A stretch of 64,000 nucleotides of DNA from Allohahella sp002354735 (GTDB lineage Bacteria; Pseudomonadota; Gammaproteobacteria; Pseudomonadales; Oleiphilaceae). The stretch is taken from NCBI RefSeq assembly GCF_047946665.1, contig NZ_CP172312.1, forward strand, positions 2,294,001 to 2,358,000. Direction: 5' to 3'. The notes beneath the pieces were generated by a model. The model worked only from the letters and a program-made list of their open reading frames with translations. It ran no database searches and was not told the DNA's origin. Shown here piece after piece: positions 1 through 8,307 of this stretch (its first letter is position 1; each line of letters begins with the position of its first letter). The translations under genes were made by a program, and so were the position numbers.

Positions 1-33
1 TAATGAAACTGACCCAATTCTAGCGATAAAGAC

Positions 34-1308
34 ATGAACGCAAATACCGGCAGCAGCGCAATCAGCACGCCCAAATCTGTTTCGAAGTCCAAAGAGCGCG
101 CTCAGGCCCTGCAGCGGATCACCCTCATAGGCATGGTCCTGGACCTCGTTCTTGGCGCCGCCAAAATCATCGTTGGAATTTTCGGTCACTCTTATGGCCT
201 TATCGCCGATGGCATTCATTCGCTGTCTGATGCGCTGTCCGACGTGCTGGTCCTCGTGCTTGCGCATGTTGCTGGCAAGGCACCGGATGACGACCACCCC
301 TACGGTCATGGCAAGTTCGAGACCGTTGGCTCGGTCCTAATGGGTAGTCTGCTGATCGGTGTGGCGGGTGCATTGGCCTGGGACAGTATCATCCGCCTGT
401 TCAGTGATACGCTTTTACAGAAGCCGGAGTGGCCGGTACTTGTGGTAGCGGCGTTCTCCGTTCTTTCCAAGGAGTGGATTTATCGAGCCACCCGTAGGGT
501 CGGTGAGAAATACCGCTCTGATCTCATCATCGCCAATGCCTGGCACTCGCGGACAGATGCCTTCAGTTCCATCGCGGTGTTGCTCGCTGCAGGCGGCGCC
601 ATGGCCGGTGTGCTATGGCTGGACGTCGTCGCGGCCATCGTTATCGCCATACTGGTCGGACACGTAGGCTGGCGACTTTCACTCTCAGGCCTCAGACAGT
701 TGGTGGAGACCGCCGTACCCGAGGAAAGTAGCCTTTCTTTTGCGCAAACCGCAGCCGCAGTAGATGGCGTAGAAGGCCTGCATTTCCTTCGTGCACGAGC
801 GGTAGGCGCTGAGACGCTGGTGGATGTTCATATCAAGGTCGCGCCATATGTAAGCGCATCCGAGGGGCATCACATTGGCGTTCTGACCACCCGCGCCTTG
901 CGCAATGCGCATCCGGAAATCGCTGATGTGACCTGTCATGTCGATATCGAAGGTAACAATGCGGAATTGAAACAGCGCCAGTCAGTCCACCGGAAATATC
1001 TCGCGGCAGCCGACAAGCTTCCAGACCGTGACCGGATCGAACGCGAGATCGGAACCTGCCTGTCAAACCATGATGTGGAACTGACGCTCGAACGCCTGCA
1101 GCTGCACTATCTCAACCAGCAGGTCGAGGCCGAACTATTGATCAGCTTTGACGACAGCGCAATCAGCTTGCGGGGCAGCCATGACATGGCCGGCGAGACC
1201 CTCCGCAGCACTTTGCTGGAGCGTCTGCAACCAATCGGCATCAGTGAGCTGAGAATCTGGTGGCGCCATGATCTGCCACCAGTTGATCAGCCGACGCTCA
1301 AGCTTTGA
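34..1308 (+). CDS. Cation diffusion facilitator (CDF) metal exporter with extended C-terminus
   Basis: Inner-membrane divalent-cation/proton antiporter, probably exporting zinc or a similar metal. Residues 25-215 hold the six-helix CDF core. The metal site is visible as HSLSD (H62, D66) in TM2 and HSRTD (H171, D175) in TM5, the H/D pairing seen in zinc-type members, and DDHPYGHGKFE follows TM2. At 424 residues it is about 120 longer than the family norm. Residues 215-310 fit the usual cytoplasmic ferredoxin-like domain, and the rest (about 320-424) has similar alternating hydrophobic spacing and may be a second such domain. The ATG at 34 is the first plausible start. Its end overlaps the convergent neighbour by 11 bp. 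Confidence 0.9.
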   Translation: MNANTGSSAISTPKSVSKSKERAQALQRITLIGMVLDLVLGAAKIIVGIFGHSYGLIADGIHSLSDALSDVLVLVLAHVAGKAPDDDHPYGHGKFETVGSVLMGSLLIGVAGALAWDSIIRLFSDTLLQKPEWPVLVVAAFSVLSKEWIYRATRRVGEKYRSDLIIANAWHSRTDAFSSIAVLLAAGGAMAGVLWLDVVAAIVIAILVGHVGWRLSLSGLRQLVETAVPEESSLSFAQTAAAVDGVEGLHFLRARAVGAETLVDVHIKVAPYVSASEGHHIGVLTTRALRNAHPEIADVTCHVDIEGNNAELKQRQSVHRKYLAAADKLPDRDRIEREIGTCLSNHDVELTLERLQLHYLNQQVEAELLISFDDSAISLRGSHDMAGETLRSTLLERLQPIGISELRIWWRHDLPPVDQPTLKL

Positions 1309-1717
1309 GGAAATGGTCGATACCTGCCTGCGCGCAGTCGATGTCCTGCTGAGGCGTTCCAGAACTCAGGCCTATGCCACCCACCACTGCGCCATCGACC
1401 GAGACAGGCAAGCCTCCGCCAACCACGCACAGGCGACCAGCCATCGAGGTATGGATCCCGAATACGAGATTGCCCGGCACACAGGCCGCATTGTATTCGT
1501 GAGTCGCCTTCCGTGCTGCAGCAGCGGTGAACGCCTTGTCCTGAGCCACTGTAATACTCGTGATCTTGCCACCATCCATGCGCTCGAACGCAATCAGATT
1601 TCCTGACTCATCCGTTACTGCAATACACATCGGCACATTGATTTCTATAGCCTTGGCACGGGCGCCCGCTATGAGCCGCTGTGCATCGTTCTGGTCAAGC
1701 CGTTTGATCGTGAGCAT
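1298..1717 (-). CDS. GlcG/HbpS-family (DUF336) protein
   Basis: Small soluble protein of the GlcG/HbpS fold. Homologues bind heme or related cofactors or accompany glycolate and dehydratase genes; the exact role here is unknown. The 139 residues cover the whole domain, with the typical pattern AVTDESGNLIAFERMDG near residue 35, a central KAFTAAAARKAT helix and the glycine-rich end GGLPVSVDGAVVGGIG. No signal peptide is seen, so it should be cytoplasmic. The ATG at 1717 has an AGAGGAA ribosome-binding site. It lies beside hydroxypyruvate isomerase across the exporter gene, which hints at glyoxylate/glycolate metabolism but does not prove it. Confidence 0.85.
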   Translation of the reverse strand: MLTIKRLDQNDAQRLIAGARAKAIEINVPMCIAVTDESGNLIAFERMDGGKITSITVAQDKAFTAAAARKATHEYNAACVPGNLVFGIHTSMAGRLCVVGGGLPVSVDGAVVGGIGLSSGTPQQDIDCAQAGIDHFLKA

Positions 1718-1813
1718 GGTGAGCGTTCCTCTGAAGGGCAGACAATAGTCACCCGATCATCCGTCGGCAGTGGCGGGATGTCCAGCAGTAAACTGATCTT
1801 AATGGGGCTCGGA

Positions 1814-2617
1814 TCACTCGAGGTAGAGCGTGGCAAAGTAATAGATGCTGAGCAGGCTACCTATGGCAACGACCAGCCCACGCAGCCAGGAAGAAGGCAG
1901 CCATCGGGCAATGCGGCCACCAGCCAATCCGCCCACGACGGCACCAGCGAAAGCGATGGCTGTCAGGTGCCAGTCTATCAATCCAGACAGCGCGAAGATC
2001 AGCACGGCCATGCTGGTGATGATGGCACCAAGCAGGTTCTTCAAGGCATTGTTCTGCTGCACATCGTGGACGCCAAGCATGTGCAGGCCTGCCATCAGCA
2101 TGATGCCCATACCAGCGCCGAAGAAGCCGCCGTAGACTGCGATCAGAAATTCCGCCAGCCGTGTGCCTGCCGACGCATGTGCATCGCCATAGCCCCGCCC
2201 GGCCGTGCTGAGCGCCTGACTCAGCCATGGGCCTGCCGCGAAAAGTACGGTCGCAAACAGAATGAGAAAAGGCACCAGTTTCAGAAATACGGTGTTTGGG
2301 ATGAAGATGAGCAGTGCTGCGCCACAACTGCCACCGATGAGGGCAATCCACAGCGTAAGGCTGATGGCCCCTGAGAAGGCACGCAGCTCCCGGCGATAAC
2401 CCACGGCGGCGAACGCGTGACCGGGCCAGACAGCAACTGCATTGGACGCATTGGCCACGACCGGCGGCAGTCCCGCAGCAAGAAAGACGGGAAAAGTGAA
2501 AAAAGTACCGCCACCAGCGACGGCGTTACATATGCCAGCAAGAATACCGGCGCCAAACAGGACGAAAGATAGCGTTTCGATAGCAGCGTCGACCCAGAAA
2601 GAAATAAGACTTGCCAG
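1814..2617 (-). CDS. TauE/SafE-family sulfite/anion exporter, start codon unresolved
   Basis: Polytopic membrane transporter of the TauE/SafE (DUF81) family, usually exporting sulfite or organosulfonates. The family N-terminal signature FGAGILAGICNAVAGGG is encoded in frame between about 2510 and 2570, upstream of the first ordinary start codon, a GTG at 2458. A protein starting there (214 residues) would lack the first helix and the conserved GGG turn. Reading upstream I find no ATG, GTG or TTG in this frame before the divergent gene, so a rare start (CTG at 2617, ATT at 2605) or a lost start is implied. The coordinate given uses CTG and yields 267 residues, close to family length. The family call is firm and the start is not. 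Confidence 0.75.
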   Translation of the reverse strand: MASLISFWVDAAIETLSFVLFGAGILAGICNAVAGGGTFFTFPVFLAAGLPPVVANASNAVAVWPGHAFAAVGYRRELRAFSGAISLTLWIALIGGSCGAALLIFIPNTVFLKLVPFLILFATVLFAAGPWLSQALSTAGRGYGDAHASAGTRLAEFLIAVYGGFFGAGMGIMLMAGLHMLGVHDVQQNNALKNLLGAIITSMAVLIFALSGLIDWHLTAIAFAGAVVGGLAGGRIARWLPSSWLRGLVVAIGSLLSIYYFATLYLE

Positions 2618-2679
2618 CGCTACAGGGGGTGCGCAGGCTTGGCGGTAATAACTCTGAAAACTACACCAGGAAGGCCGCC

Positions 2680-3489
2680 ATGACCAGACCAGCCGCTTTT
2701 ACCAGATACCCACGGATAGCCGCGAACCTCTCAATGCTATTCACCGAATATCCTTTTATCGATCGCTTCGGCCACGCTGCCGACGCAGGTTTCAGAGGTG
2801 TGGAGTGTCAGTTTCCCTACGACTTCGACTGTCATGCCATTCGTGATGTACTCGATGCGCGCGATCTCGAACTGGTGATGTTCAACCTACCCGCTGGTGA
2901 TTGGACAGCCGGAGAACGAGGTATAGCCTGTCATCCCAACAGACGCGAAGAGTTTCGTGATGGCGTCGACCAGGCCATCGCCTACGCGAAAATTCTCGGC
3001 AACAGGATGATTAACTGCCTTTCAGGTATCACGCCTGATGGTGTGAGTTCGCTGGAGGCACACGAAACCTTCATCGACAATCTTGCGTATGCAGCTCAGG
3101 CGCTTGAACGAGAAAACATTCGACTGCTCATCGAAGCCATCAACACGCGCGACATTCCCGGCTTCTTTCTGCACGGTAGCGAGCAAGCGCTCGCAATACG
3201 TGAGCGCGTCGGCTCTGGCAACCTGTTCCTGCAGTACGACGCTTATCACATGCAGGTGATGGAGGGTGACCTTGCGCATACGATAGCGCACAACCTGAAG
3301 CATATCGGTCATGTCCAGATTGCCGATAATCCTGGACGCCATGAGCCAGGCACTGGCGAGATTAATTATCAATTTCTGCTCAGCCACCTGGCCGCCGTAG
3401 GCTACAAGGGATGGGTAAGCCTGGAGTACACGCCGCGCACCACGACGGAGGCCGGCCTGAAGACCCTGCGTGACTGGTTATTCGACTGA
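2680..3489 (+). CDS. hyi: Hydroxypyruvate isomerase-family protein
   Basis: TIM-barrel sugar isomerase of the xylose-isomerase/AP-endonuclease-2 superfamily, 269 residues, the usual length. It interconverts hydroxypyruvate and tartronate semialdehyde in glyoxylate metabolism; related OtnI-type isomerases look alike. Diagnostic segments are ANLSMLFTEYPF at the start, GVECQFPYDFD, LLIEAINTRDIPGFF (metal-ligand Glu), QYDAYHMQVMEGD, HVQIADNPGRHEPGTGEI and VSLEYTPRTTTEAGL. The ATG at 2680 is chosen because AGGAAGG precedes it, the family N-terminus begins there, and the upstream in-frame codons run into the divergent exporter. The end overlaps the next, convergent gene by 12 bp. Confidence 0.88.
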   Translation: MTRPAAFTRYPRIAANLSMLFTEYPFIDRFGHAADAGFRGVECQFPYDFDCHAIRDVLDARDLELVMFNLPAGDWTAGERGIACHPNRREEFRDGVDQAIAYAKILGNRMINCLSGITPDGVSSLEAHETFIDNLAYAAQALERENIRLLIEAINTRDIPGFFLHGSEQALAIRERVGSGNLFLQYDAYHMQVMEGDLAHTIAHNLKHIGHVQIADNPGRHEPGTGEINYQFLLSHLAAVGYKGWVSLEYTPRTTTEAGLKTLRDWLFD

Positions 3490-4764
3490 AGCCTCACCAC
3501 CCGCATGCAGTGGAGCCAGCCAGGCCAGCAACTTTTCGGTCACCTTCGGATGATATAGCAATTGCATATGGTTGCAGCTGTAGCAGATGAATTGCTTGTC
3601 TGGCTCGAACTCCAGATGGCGCTCACCTTCATGGTGCTGGCCGAGTGCGCTGGCCACAGGAACCAGCCCATCACCGAGCATCCTGTCGCTGATCGCGTGC
3701 GCTTGCGGTGCCGTCGAAGCGGCGATGGTATAGCAGGTGATATTTCCCGGTAGCGGCATCGCCATACGGCGGTCGCCACTACGTTCGAAGCGGTCTCTGT
3801 CCTGCCAGTCTTCGTCGCGGATATTGCCGAAGCGCAGATCTGTGATACCCGCGCTACGAAGCTGACCCAGTTTTGCAAAGGGCGCAGTGTGTCGCGTGCT
3901 GCCCAGAATGACATCGACCCAATTGCCTGCGCGCTCCAGCGGCGAGCCATGATGCGGTGTGCCCAGGCTCACGAAGGCCTTGCAGTGTGCCAGCCACTCC
4001 AGGTTCGCCTCAGCTGCGTAATGAAAGGCGCTACGGGCGAGTAAACCGCCCATGCTGTGACCAATGATGCTCACGCTCTCTACCGGCACTGGCCATGCAT
4101 CGACGAGCGCCTGAAGCAAGTTCGCGAGCTCACGTCCGTTCTGGGAAATGTGCCGACCGGAGTTGTAGCGGATGTGTACGGGTGTGCAGCCGTTTGCGGC
4201 GGCCAGACGATCCGCGTGGCCCTGCGGGTACTTGCTGCTGCGCCACTGCAAATCGTTCATACACAGACCGTGTAACATGAGCACGAGATGGCCGCTGACT
4301 GCTGGTAGGGCCGCTAATGCATCATGCACAGCGATATTTCCATCTACATCTGCCGAAATCACGGTTTCGCCCTCCACCCGCAGCGTCATGAACAACTGCA
4401 GTGTGTTGCCACTTGCCTGAAGATGGTCGCCGAGCACACCGTTCAGTGCAGCGACCATGGCAGCTCGCTGCGCTGACTCCGGCCCAGCTTCGTCTATAGC
4501 TTCAAGCAATGGTTGCAGCGTGCTCTCAAGACTGCCGATCGCCTTATCGAGCCCCCACCCTACAGCGCCAGTGATATCGAGCACGCTACGGTAGACGAGG
4601 CCGGTGATGCCCCTGGCCGTACCGGGTGCTTCGCCGCCGGGCATGCCGAGGGTCGACCAGACCGACTGGTGCACGCCCTCGGCAATGCGCGTGACGTTCT
4701 GGGTCGCCTCAGTGGCCAGCCTTGCCAGGCCACGAAGGTCCGCTGTCGATCTTGATTTCTTCAT
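3478..4764 (-). CDS. Alpha/beta-hydrolase, lipase/PGAP1-like
   Basis: Predicted serine esterase or lipase of 428 residues. The hydrolase core starts near residue 155: LVLMLHGL supplies the oxyanion-hole strand, GHSMGG places the nucleophile at Ser237, LGDGLVPV is a likely acid loop, and a histidine near CNHMQLLYHP could close the triad. The first 150 residues are helical and lack a clear signal peptide, with an acidic and alanine-rich stretch. The PGAP1/GPI-deacylase-type hydrolases share the GHSMGGLLAR pattern, but the substrate cannot be told. It stands alone on the minus strand, with the MITE-like element upstream of its start. The ATG at 4764 begins a lysine-rich N-terminus. Confidence 0.8.
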   Translation of the reverse strand: MKKSRSTADLRGLARLATEATQNVTRIAEGVHQSVWSTLGMPGGEAPGTARGITGLVYRSVLDITGAVGWGLDKAIGSLESTLQPLLEAIDEAGPESAQRAAMVAALNGVLGDHLQASGNTLQLFMTLRVEGETVISADVDGNIAVHDALAALPAVSGHLVLMLHGLCMNDLQWRSSKYPQGHADRLAAANGCTPVHIRYNSGRHISQNGRELANLLQALVDAWPVPVESVSIIGHSMGGLLARSAFHYAAEANLEWLAHCKAFVSLGTPHHGSPLERAGNWVDVILGSTRHTAPFAKLGQLRSAGITDLRFGNIRDEDWQDRDRFERSGDRRMAMPLPGNITCYTIAASTAPQAHAISDRMLGDGLVPVASALGQHHEGERHLEFEPDKQFICYSCNHMQLLYHPKVTEKLLAWLAPLHAGGEASVE

Positions 4765-4929
4765 TTGCGCCTCTACCTGTCGTCATCCTGCGAGTGGTAA
4801 AGGAGAGCATCGCATGAGCAGCTTTGCGCTACCAGACACTTATACGACCAATGTCTAATGTCATTCCCGTGTAGGTGTGCTTAGCTGGCGATCTGACAGG
4901 CCTGTCACAAAACCTACATAAGGGCTTGT

Positions 4930-4963
4930 TAGTGTCCCGTCTGGTGAATCCGCATACTTAAAA
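4930..4963 (+). repeat. Left terminal inverted repeat of MITE-like element
   Basis: 34-bp arm that is the reverse complement of 5163-5196 except for one A/G difference. Confidence 0.9.
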
Positions 4964-5162
4964 TGCGTGTCCCTGGGCTGGATGGCAAGGCGCAGCCTGC
5001 AGCGCAATGGTCCTACCATTGCCAAGGGTTGCAACGCGGGCAGGCGGCCCAGGGTGCGCACCCGGAGGGCGAGTTGACGCGCCGCGCTGCCGCGTTACGA
5101 GCCTTGCCCTTGGAACCACCAAGGGCTTCGACTCGCGCCTTGCAGCACGACGCGTCAACTCG

Positions 5163-5196
5163 TTTTAAGTACGCGGATTCACCAGACGGGACACTA
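5163..5196 (-). repeat. Right terminal inverted repeat of MITE-like element
   Basis: 34-bp arm pairing with 4930-4963. The sequence right after it gives the in-frame ATG at 5196-5198, which is not the likely start of the transporter gene. Confidence 0.9.
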
Positions 5197-5231
5197 TGTC
5201 TGCAACCTCACAAGCAAGGCGGAACTACTCC

Positions 5232-6317
5232 ATGACCAGGCCACTGAAAAAACGCTTCAGTTCGACGACATCGCTCGCCCTCACAGCTGGACTCACACTC
5301 CTGGCTGCCTCAGTCCATGCAGAGACACTGCGACTGCTGACCTGGGGCGGCTATGCGCCAGACGAGGTCGTGGAGCAGTTTGAAAAGGAAACGGGGATCG
5401 ACGTCGAAGTCACGACTTCCAACAACGAAGACATGATTTCCAAGCTGCGTGCGACCGGTGGCGCTGGCTTCGACCTAGCTCAGCCGAGTCAGGACCGCAT
5501 CAGCAGCGCGCAGGCTGACTTTGACATCTATAAACCGATTGATCTAAGCAAGATCAAGACCGAACAAATGACGGCTTCGATGCTGGAAGCGACGAAAACT
5601 AACACCTCGTTCCAGGGCCAGGTGTATGGCGTGCCGCACATCTGGGGCACCAGCGGGCTCATCGTGAACAAGAAGGATGCCGCCAGCGTAAAAGACTACA
5701 CCGACCTTTGTAACGACAAGCTGAGCGGCCCTGTATCATACCGACTTAAGCGTCCAACGCTGATCGGCTTTGCCTTCGCAATGGGCGAAGATCCATTCGC
5801 TGCTTACAATAACCCTGAACGCTACCAGCAGATCCTGAAGAAGGTCGAAGACAAACTCATCAGTTGCAAGCCCAAGGTGAAAGCCTACTGGGATGGTAAC
5901 GACGAGCTGCTGAATCTGATCCGCTCAGGCGAAGTGGTCGCAGCCATGGGCTGGGATGCCGGCGGCTGGAAGCTCAATAGTGACAACAAGAACATCAACT
6001 TCGTAGCGCCGAAATCTGGTGCACTTGGGTGGATCGATACTTTCGCCCTGCCGCGAAAGACCAAGGCAGAGGATGCCGCCTACAAGTGGATCAACTTCGT
6101 GATGCAACCAAAGGTCGCAGCGCAGATCGCTGAATCTGCCGGCAACTTCACGGCTTCTGAGGGCGCTGATGAGTTCGTCAACGAGACGCTGAAGCAACAA
6201 TACCAGGACAGTTTCTCGAAAGAGGACGTCGATAACATCAAGTGGTATCCACCGGTACCGGCTGGGCTTGAAGACTTGGAAGGCAAAGTGCTCGATCGCG
6301 TCAAGGCTGCTGGTTGA
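5232..6317 (+). CDS. Polyamine-type ABC transporter, periplasmic binding protein (PotD/PotF-like)
   Basis: Extracytoplasmic solute receptor of 361 residues that should bind a polyamine or a related cation and deliver it to the permease encoded downstream. Residues 1-32 are a signal peptide (KKR, hydrophobic core, ending near SVHAET). The mature part opens with LRLLTWGGYAPDEVVEQF, the standard start of PotD/PotF proteins. The ATG at 5232 is preferred because the signal peptide starts there; an in-frame ATG at 5196 lies at the edge of the MITE-like element and would add a non-family leader. It is the first gene of a four-gene operon. Its stop overlaps the next start by 4 bp. Confidence 0.88.
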   Translation: MTRPLKKRFSSTTSLALTAGLTLLAASVHAETLRLLTWGGYAPDEVVEQFEKETGIDVEVTTSNNEDMISKLRATGGAGFDLAQPSQDRISSAQADFDIYKPIDLSKIKTEQMTASMLEATKTNTSFQGQVYGVPHIWGTSGLIVNKKDAASVKDYTDLCNDKLSGPVSYRLKRPTLIGFAFAMGEDPFAAYNNPERYQQILKKVEDKLISCKPKVKAYWDGNDELLNLIRSGEVVAAMGWDAGGWKLNSDNKNINFVAPKSGALGWIDTFALPRKTKAEDAAYKWINFVMQPKVAAQIAESAGNFTASEGADEFVNETLKQQYQDSFSKEDVDNIKWYPPVPAGLEDLEGKVLDRVKAAG

Positions 6318-7432
6318 GCGCCAGCCAGAACGGGCCACGCTTCGATCTTGAATGCGTGGGCCTCAGCAAGGCTTTCGGCGAGTTCCAGGCCGTCGATTCG
6401 GTCTCCTTCAGCATCCCGCACGGATCTTTCTTTTCGATCCTCGGGCCGTCAGGCTGCGGCAAGACCACACTGCTGCGGATGCTGGCGGGTTTTCAGAAGC
6501 CTGACGCTGGAGACATTCTGATCCAGCAAGACTCCGTGCTCGCCACACCACCCAACAAGCGGCCGGTCAACATGGTGTTTCAGCACCTCGCGCTGTTCCC
6601 GACGATGACTGTGGCTGGCAACATTGCCTATGGCCTCAAGCGCCGAGGTGTGGCGAAAGCTGAGCGTGAACGGAAAATTGCAGAGGTTCTCTCGCGCATC
6701 GGCCTGCCCGATGCGGCCGACAAGCGAATCGACCAGCTCTCCGGTGGGCAAAAGCAACGTATTGCGATCGCCCGTTGCCTGGTGCTCGAGCCGGCCGTCC
6801 TGTTGCTCGACGAGCCGCTGGGGGCGCTCGATCTCAAACTGCGTGAGCAGATGAAAATCGAACTTAAACAGCTTCAGCACGCCTTCAACACCACCTTCGT
6901 GTATATCACCCATGACCAATCTGAAGCGCTGGCGATGTCGGATCAGGTGGCTGTCATGAATCACGGTCGCTTCGAGCAAGTCGGTACGCCGCAGGCACTG
7001 TACTATGAACCAGCGACTGCCTTTGTCGCCGGCTTCGTCGGCGAGAGCAATCGCTGCCTTGGCACAGTGAAGCGTATCAGCGAAACCGTAGTTGAACTGC
7101 AGACCGAATATGGCCCGCAACTGCGAGCGACTGCGCCTGCCTCAGTACGTCGCACGCTGACAGCAGGCGAGCCAGCCGCTGTTTATATTCGGCCCGAAGC
7201 CATCAGTATCGGACAGCCACCTGAGGGCAGTGGGGCTTTCAATCGTGTCGAAGGTCATGTTGATACCATCCTGTTCGACGGTGCCCGTAGTCACTTTACG
7301 GTCGAGGTGAACGCGGCGCTCAAGCTACAGGTGCAGCTGCCGCAAAGCGGGCCTTACGCGCAGCTCGCCAAGGGCGACGCTATCACCTTGTACTGGGACG
7401 AGGCGCGAGCACTTTGCTTTCCGGCCACGTGA
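6314..7432 (+). CDS. Polyamine-type ABC transporter ATPase (PotA-like)
   Basis: ATP-binding subunit of 372 residues powering uptake by the neighbouring permease. Visible motifs are Walker A GPSGCGKTT near residue 50, Q-loop VFQHLALFPTMTV, signature LSGGQKQRIAIAR, Walker B VLLLDEPLGALD and the H-loop YITHDQSEALAMSD. The C-terminal third (about 250-372) is a TOBE regulatory domain typical of PotA/CUT1-type ATPases. Start is a TTG overlapping the TGA of the binding-protein gene by 4 bp, implying translational coupling. It acts on the cytoplasmic face of the inner membrane. Confidence 0.9.
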   Translation: MSASQNGPRFDLECVGLSKAFGEFQAVDSVSFSIPHGSFFSILGPSGCGKTTLLRMLAGFQKPDAGDILIQQDSVLATPPNKRPVNMVFQHLALFPTMTVAGNIAYGLKRRGVAKAERERKIAEVLSRIGLPDAADKRIDQLSGGQKQRIAIARCLVLEPAVLLLDEPLGALDLKLREQMKIELKQLQHAFNTTFVYITHDQSEALAMSDQVAVMNHGRFEQVGTPQALYYEPATAFVAGFVGESNRCLGTVKRISETVVELQTEYGPQLRATAPASVRRTLTAGEPAAVYIRPEAISIGQPPEGSGAFNRVEGHVDTILFDGARSHFTVEVNAALKLQVQLPQSGPYAQLAKGDAITLYWDEARALCFPAT

Positions 7433-8307
7433 ACCGCGGCAACGGTGTGGCGGGGTCCGCTGGTCGGCTCAGCCTCTGGCTGCTGCTTGCGCCGATTCTA
7501 CTCTGGCTCCTGCTGCTGATCATCCTGCCGCACCTGGACCTGCTGGCCATCTCGCTACGCCAACGCGTCGCGGCTCGCGAGTATGCATTCAGCCTGGACA
7601 ACTACACCGCCTTCTTCACGGAGCCGCTGTACTGGAACACCTTCGTTCGAACGGCGGTCATGTCGATCCTTGCGACTGCCCTTACTCTGATTATCGGTTT
7701 CCCCATCGCCTACTACATCGCCAAGATGCTGAGAGGCCGAACGCGATCGCTGCTGTTCATCCTCTGCCTGATTCCGTTCTGGGTGAGTGAGCTGGTCAGG
7801 ACCTATGGCTGGATGATTCTGCTGAGGGAATCCGGACTGATCAGCGGCCTACTGCAGTGGCTGGGACTGGCGGATCAGCCAGTAGAAATGTTGTATAACG
7901 ACATCGCTATCATGGTGGGTCTGGTCTATACCTCGATGTTGTTCATGGTCGTGCCGCTGGTCAGCACGCTGGACAGTCTCGACGACAGCCTCATCGAGGC
8001 AGCCTACGATCTTGGTGGCAACAGCTGGCATGTTCTCCGAGCCGTGGTCATCCCTCACGCCGCCCCAGGCATCGTCAGCGGTTGCATCATCGTGTTCATG
8101 CTTACCCTGGGCAACTACCTCACGCCAACACTCCTCGGCGGCAAGAGCAGCCTGTGGTTCACAGAGCAGATCTATACACAGTTCATCACCCGCTTCAACT
8201 GGGAGCAGGGTTCGGCCTTCGGCATACTGCTGCTGTTGCTGTCGTCGCTGATTGTATGGTCGGGGCTCAAGATCACAAGGCAGTCCTTCACCAGGGTGAT
8301 GTCATGA
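7414..8307 (+). CDS. Polyamine-type ABC transporter permease (PotB-like)
   Basis: First of two inner-membrane permease subunits, about 297 residues with six predicted helices. The EAA loop that docks to the ATPase is readable as SLIEAAYDLGGNSWHVLRAV near residue 195. The N-terminal helix begins with LWLLLAPILLWLLLLI. Two starts are possible: TTG at 7414, which has a GAGG-like site upstream, and GTG at 7429, which overlaps the ATPase stop as GTGA. I list the longer form. It pairs with the following gene as a heterodimer. Confidence 0.87.
   Translation: MLSGHVNRGNGVAGSAGRLSLWLLLAPILLWLLLLIILPHLDLLAISLRQRVAAREYAFSLDNYTAFFTEPLYWNTFVRTAVMSILATALTLIIGFPIAYYIAKMLRGRTRSLLFILCLIPFWVSELVRTYGWMILLRESGLISGLLQWLGLADQPVEMLYNDIAIMVGLVYTSMLFMVVPLVSTLDSLDDSLIEAAYDLGGNSWHVLRAVVIPHAAPGIVSGCIIVFMLTLGNYLTPTLLGGKSSLWFTEQIYTQFITRFNWEQGSAFGILLLLLSSLIVWSGLKITRQSFTRVMS

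Larger units (their letters stand above)
4930..5196. mobile_element. MITE-like element, 267 bp, with 34-bp terminal inverted repeats
   Basis: The ends at 4930-4963 and 5163-5196 are inverted copies of each other over 34 bp with one mismatch; the outer end reads TAGTGTCCCGTCTGGTGAAT. The flanks both show TGT (4927-4929 and 5197-5199), compatible with a 3-bp target duplication. Because each end starts with TA, a TA duplication of IS630/mariner type is equally possible. Inside are three nested palindromes (5004-5022, 5106-5126, and an 18/20 match between 5071-5090 and 5142-5161). No transposase or convincing ORF lies inside. It ends 35 bp before the polyamine-transporter start, so it now forms that operon's upstream region. 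Confidence 0.85.

Noticed and set aside
5196..5231. ATG at 5196 as start of the polyamine binding protein
   Set aside because: Would begin inside the MITE end and add a leader before a complete signal peptide.
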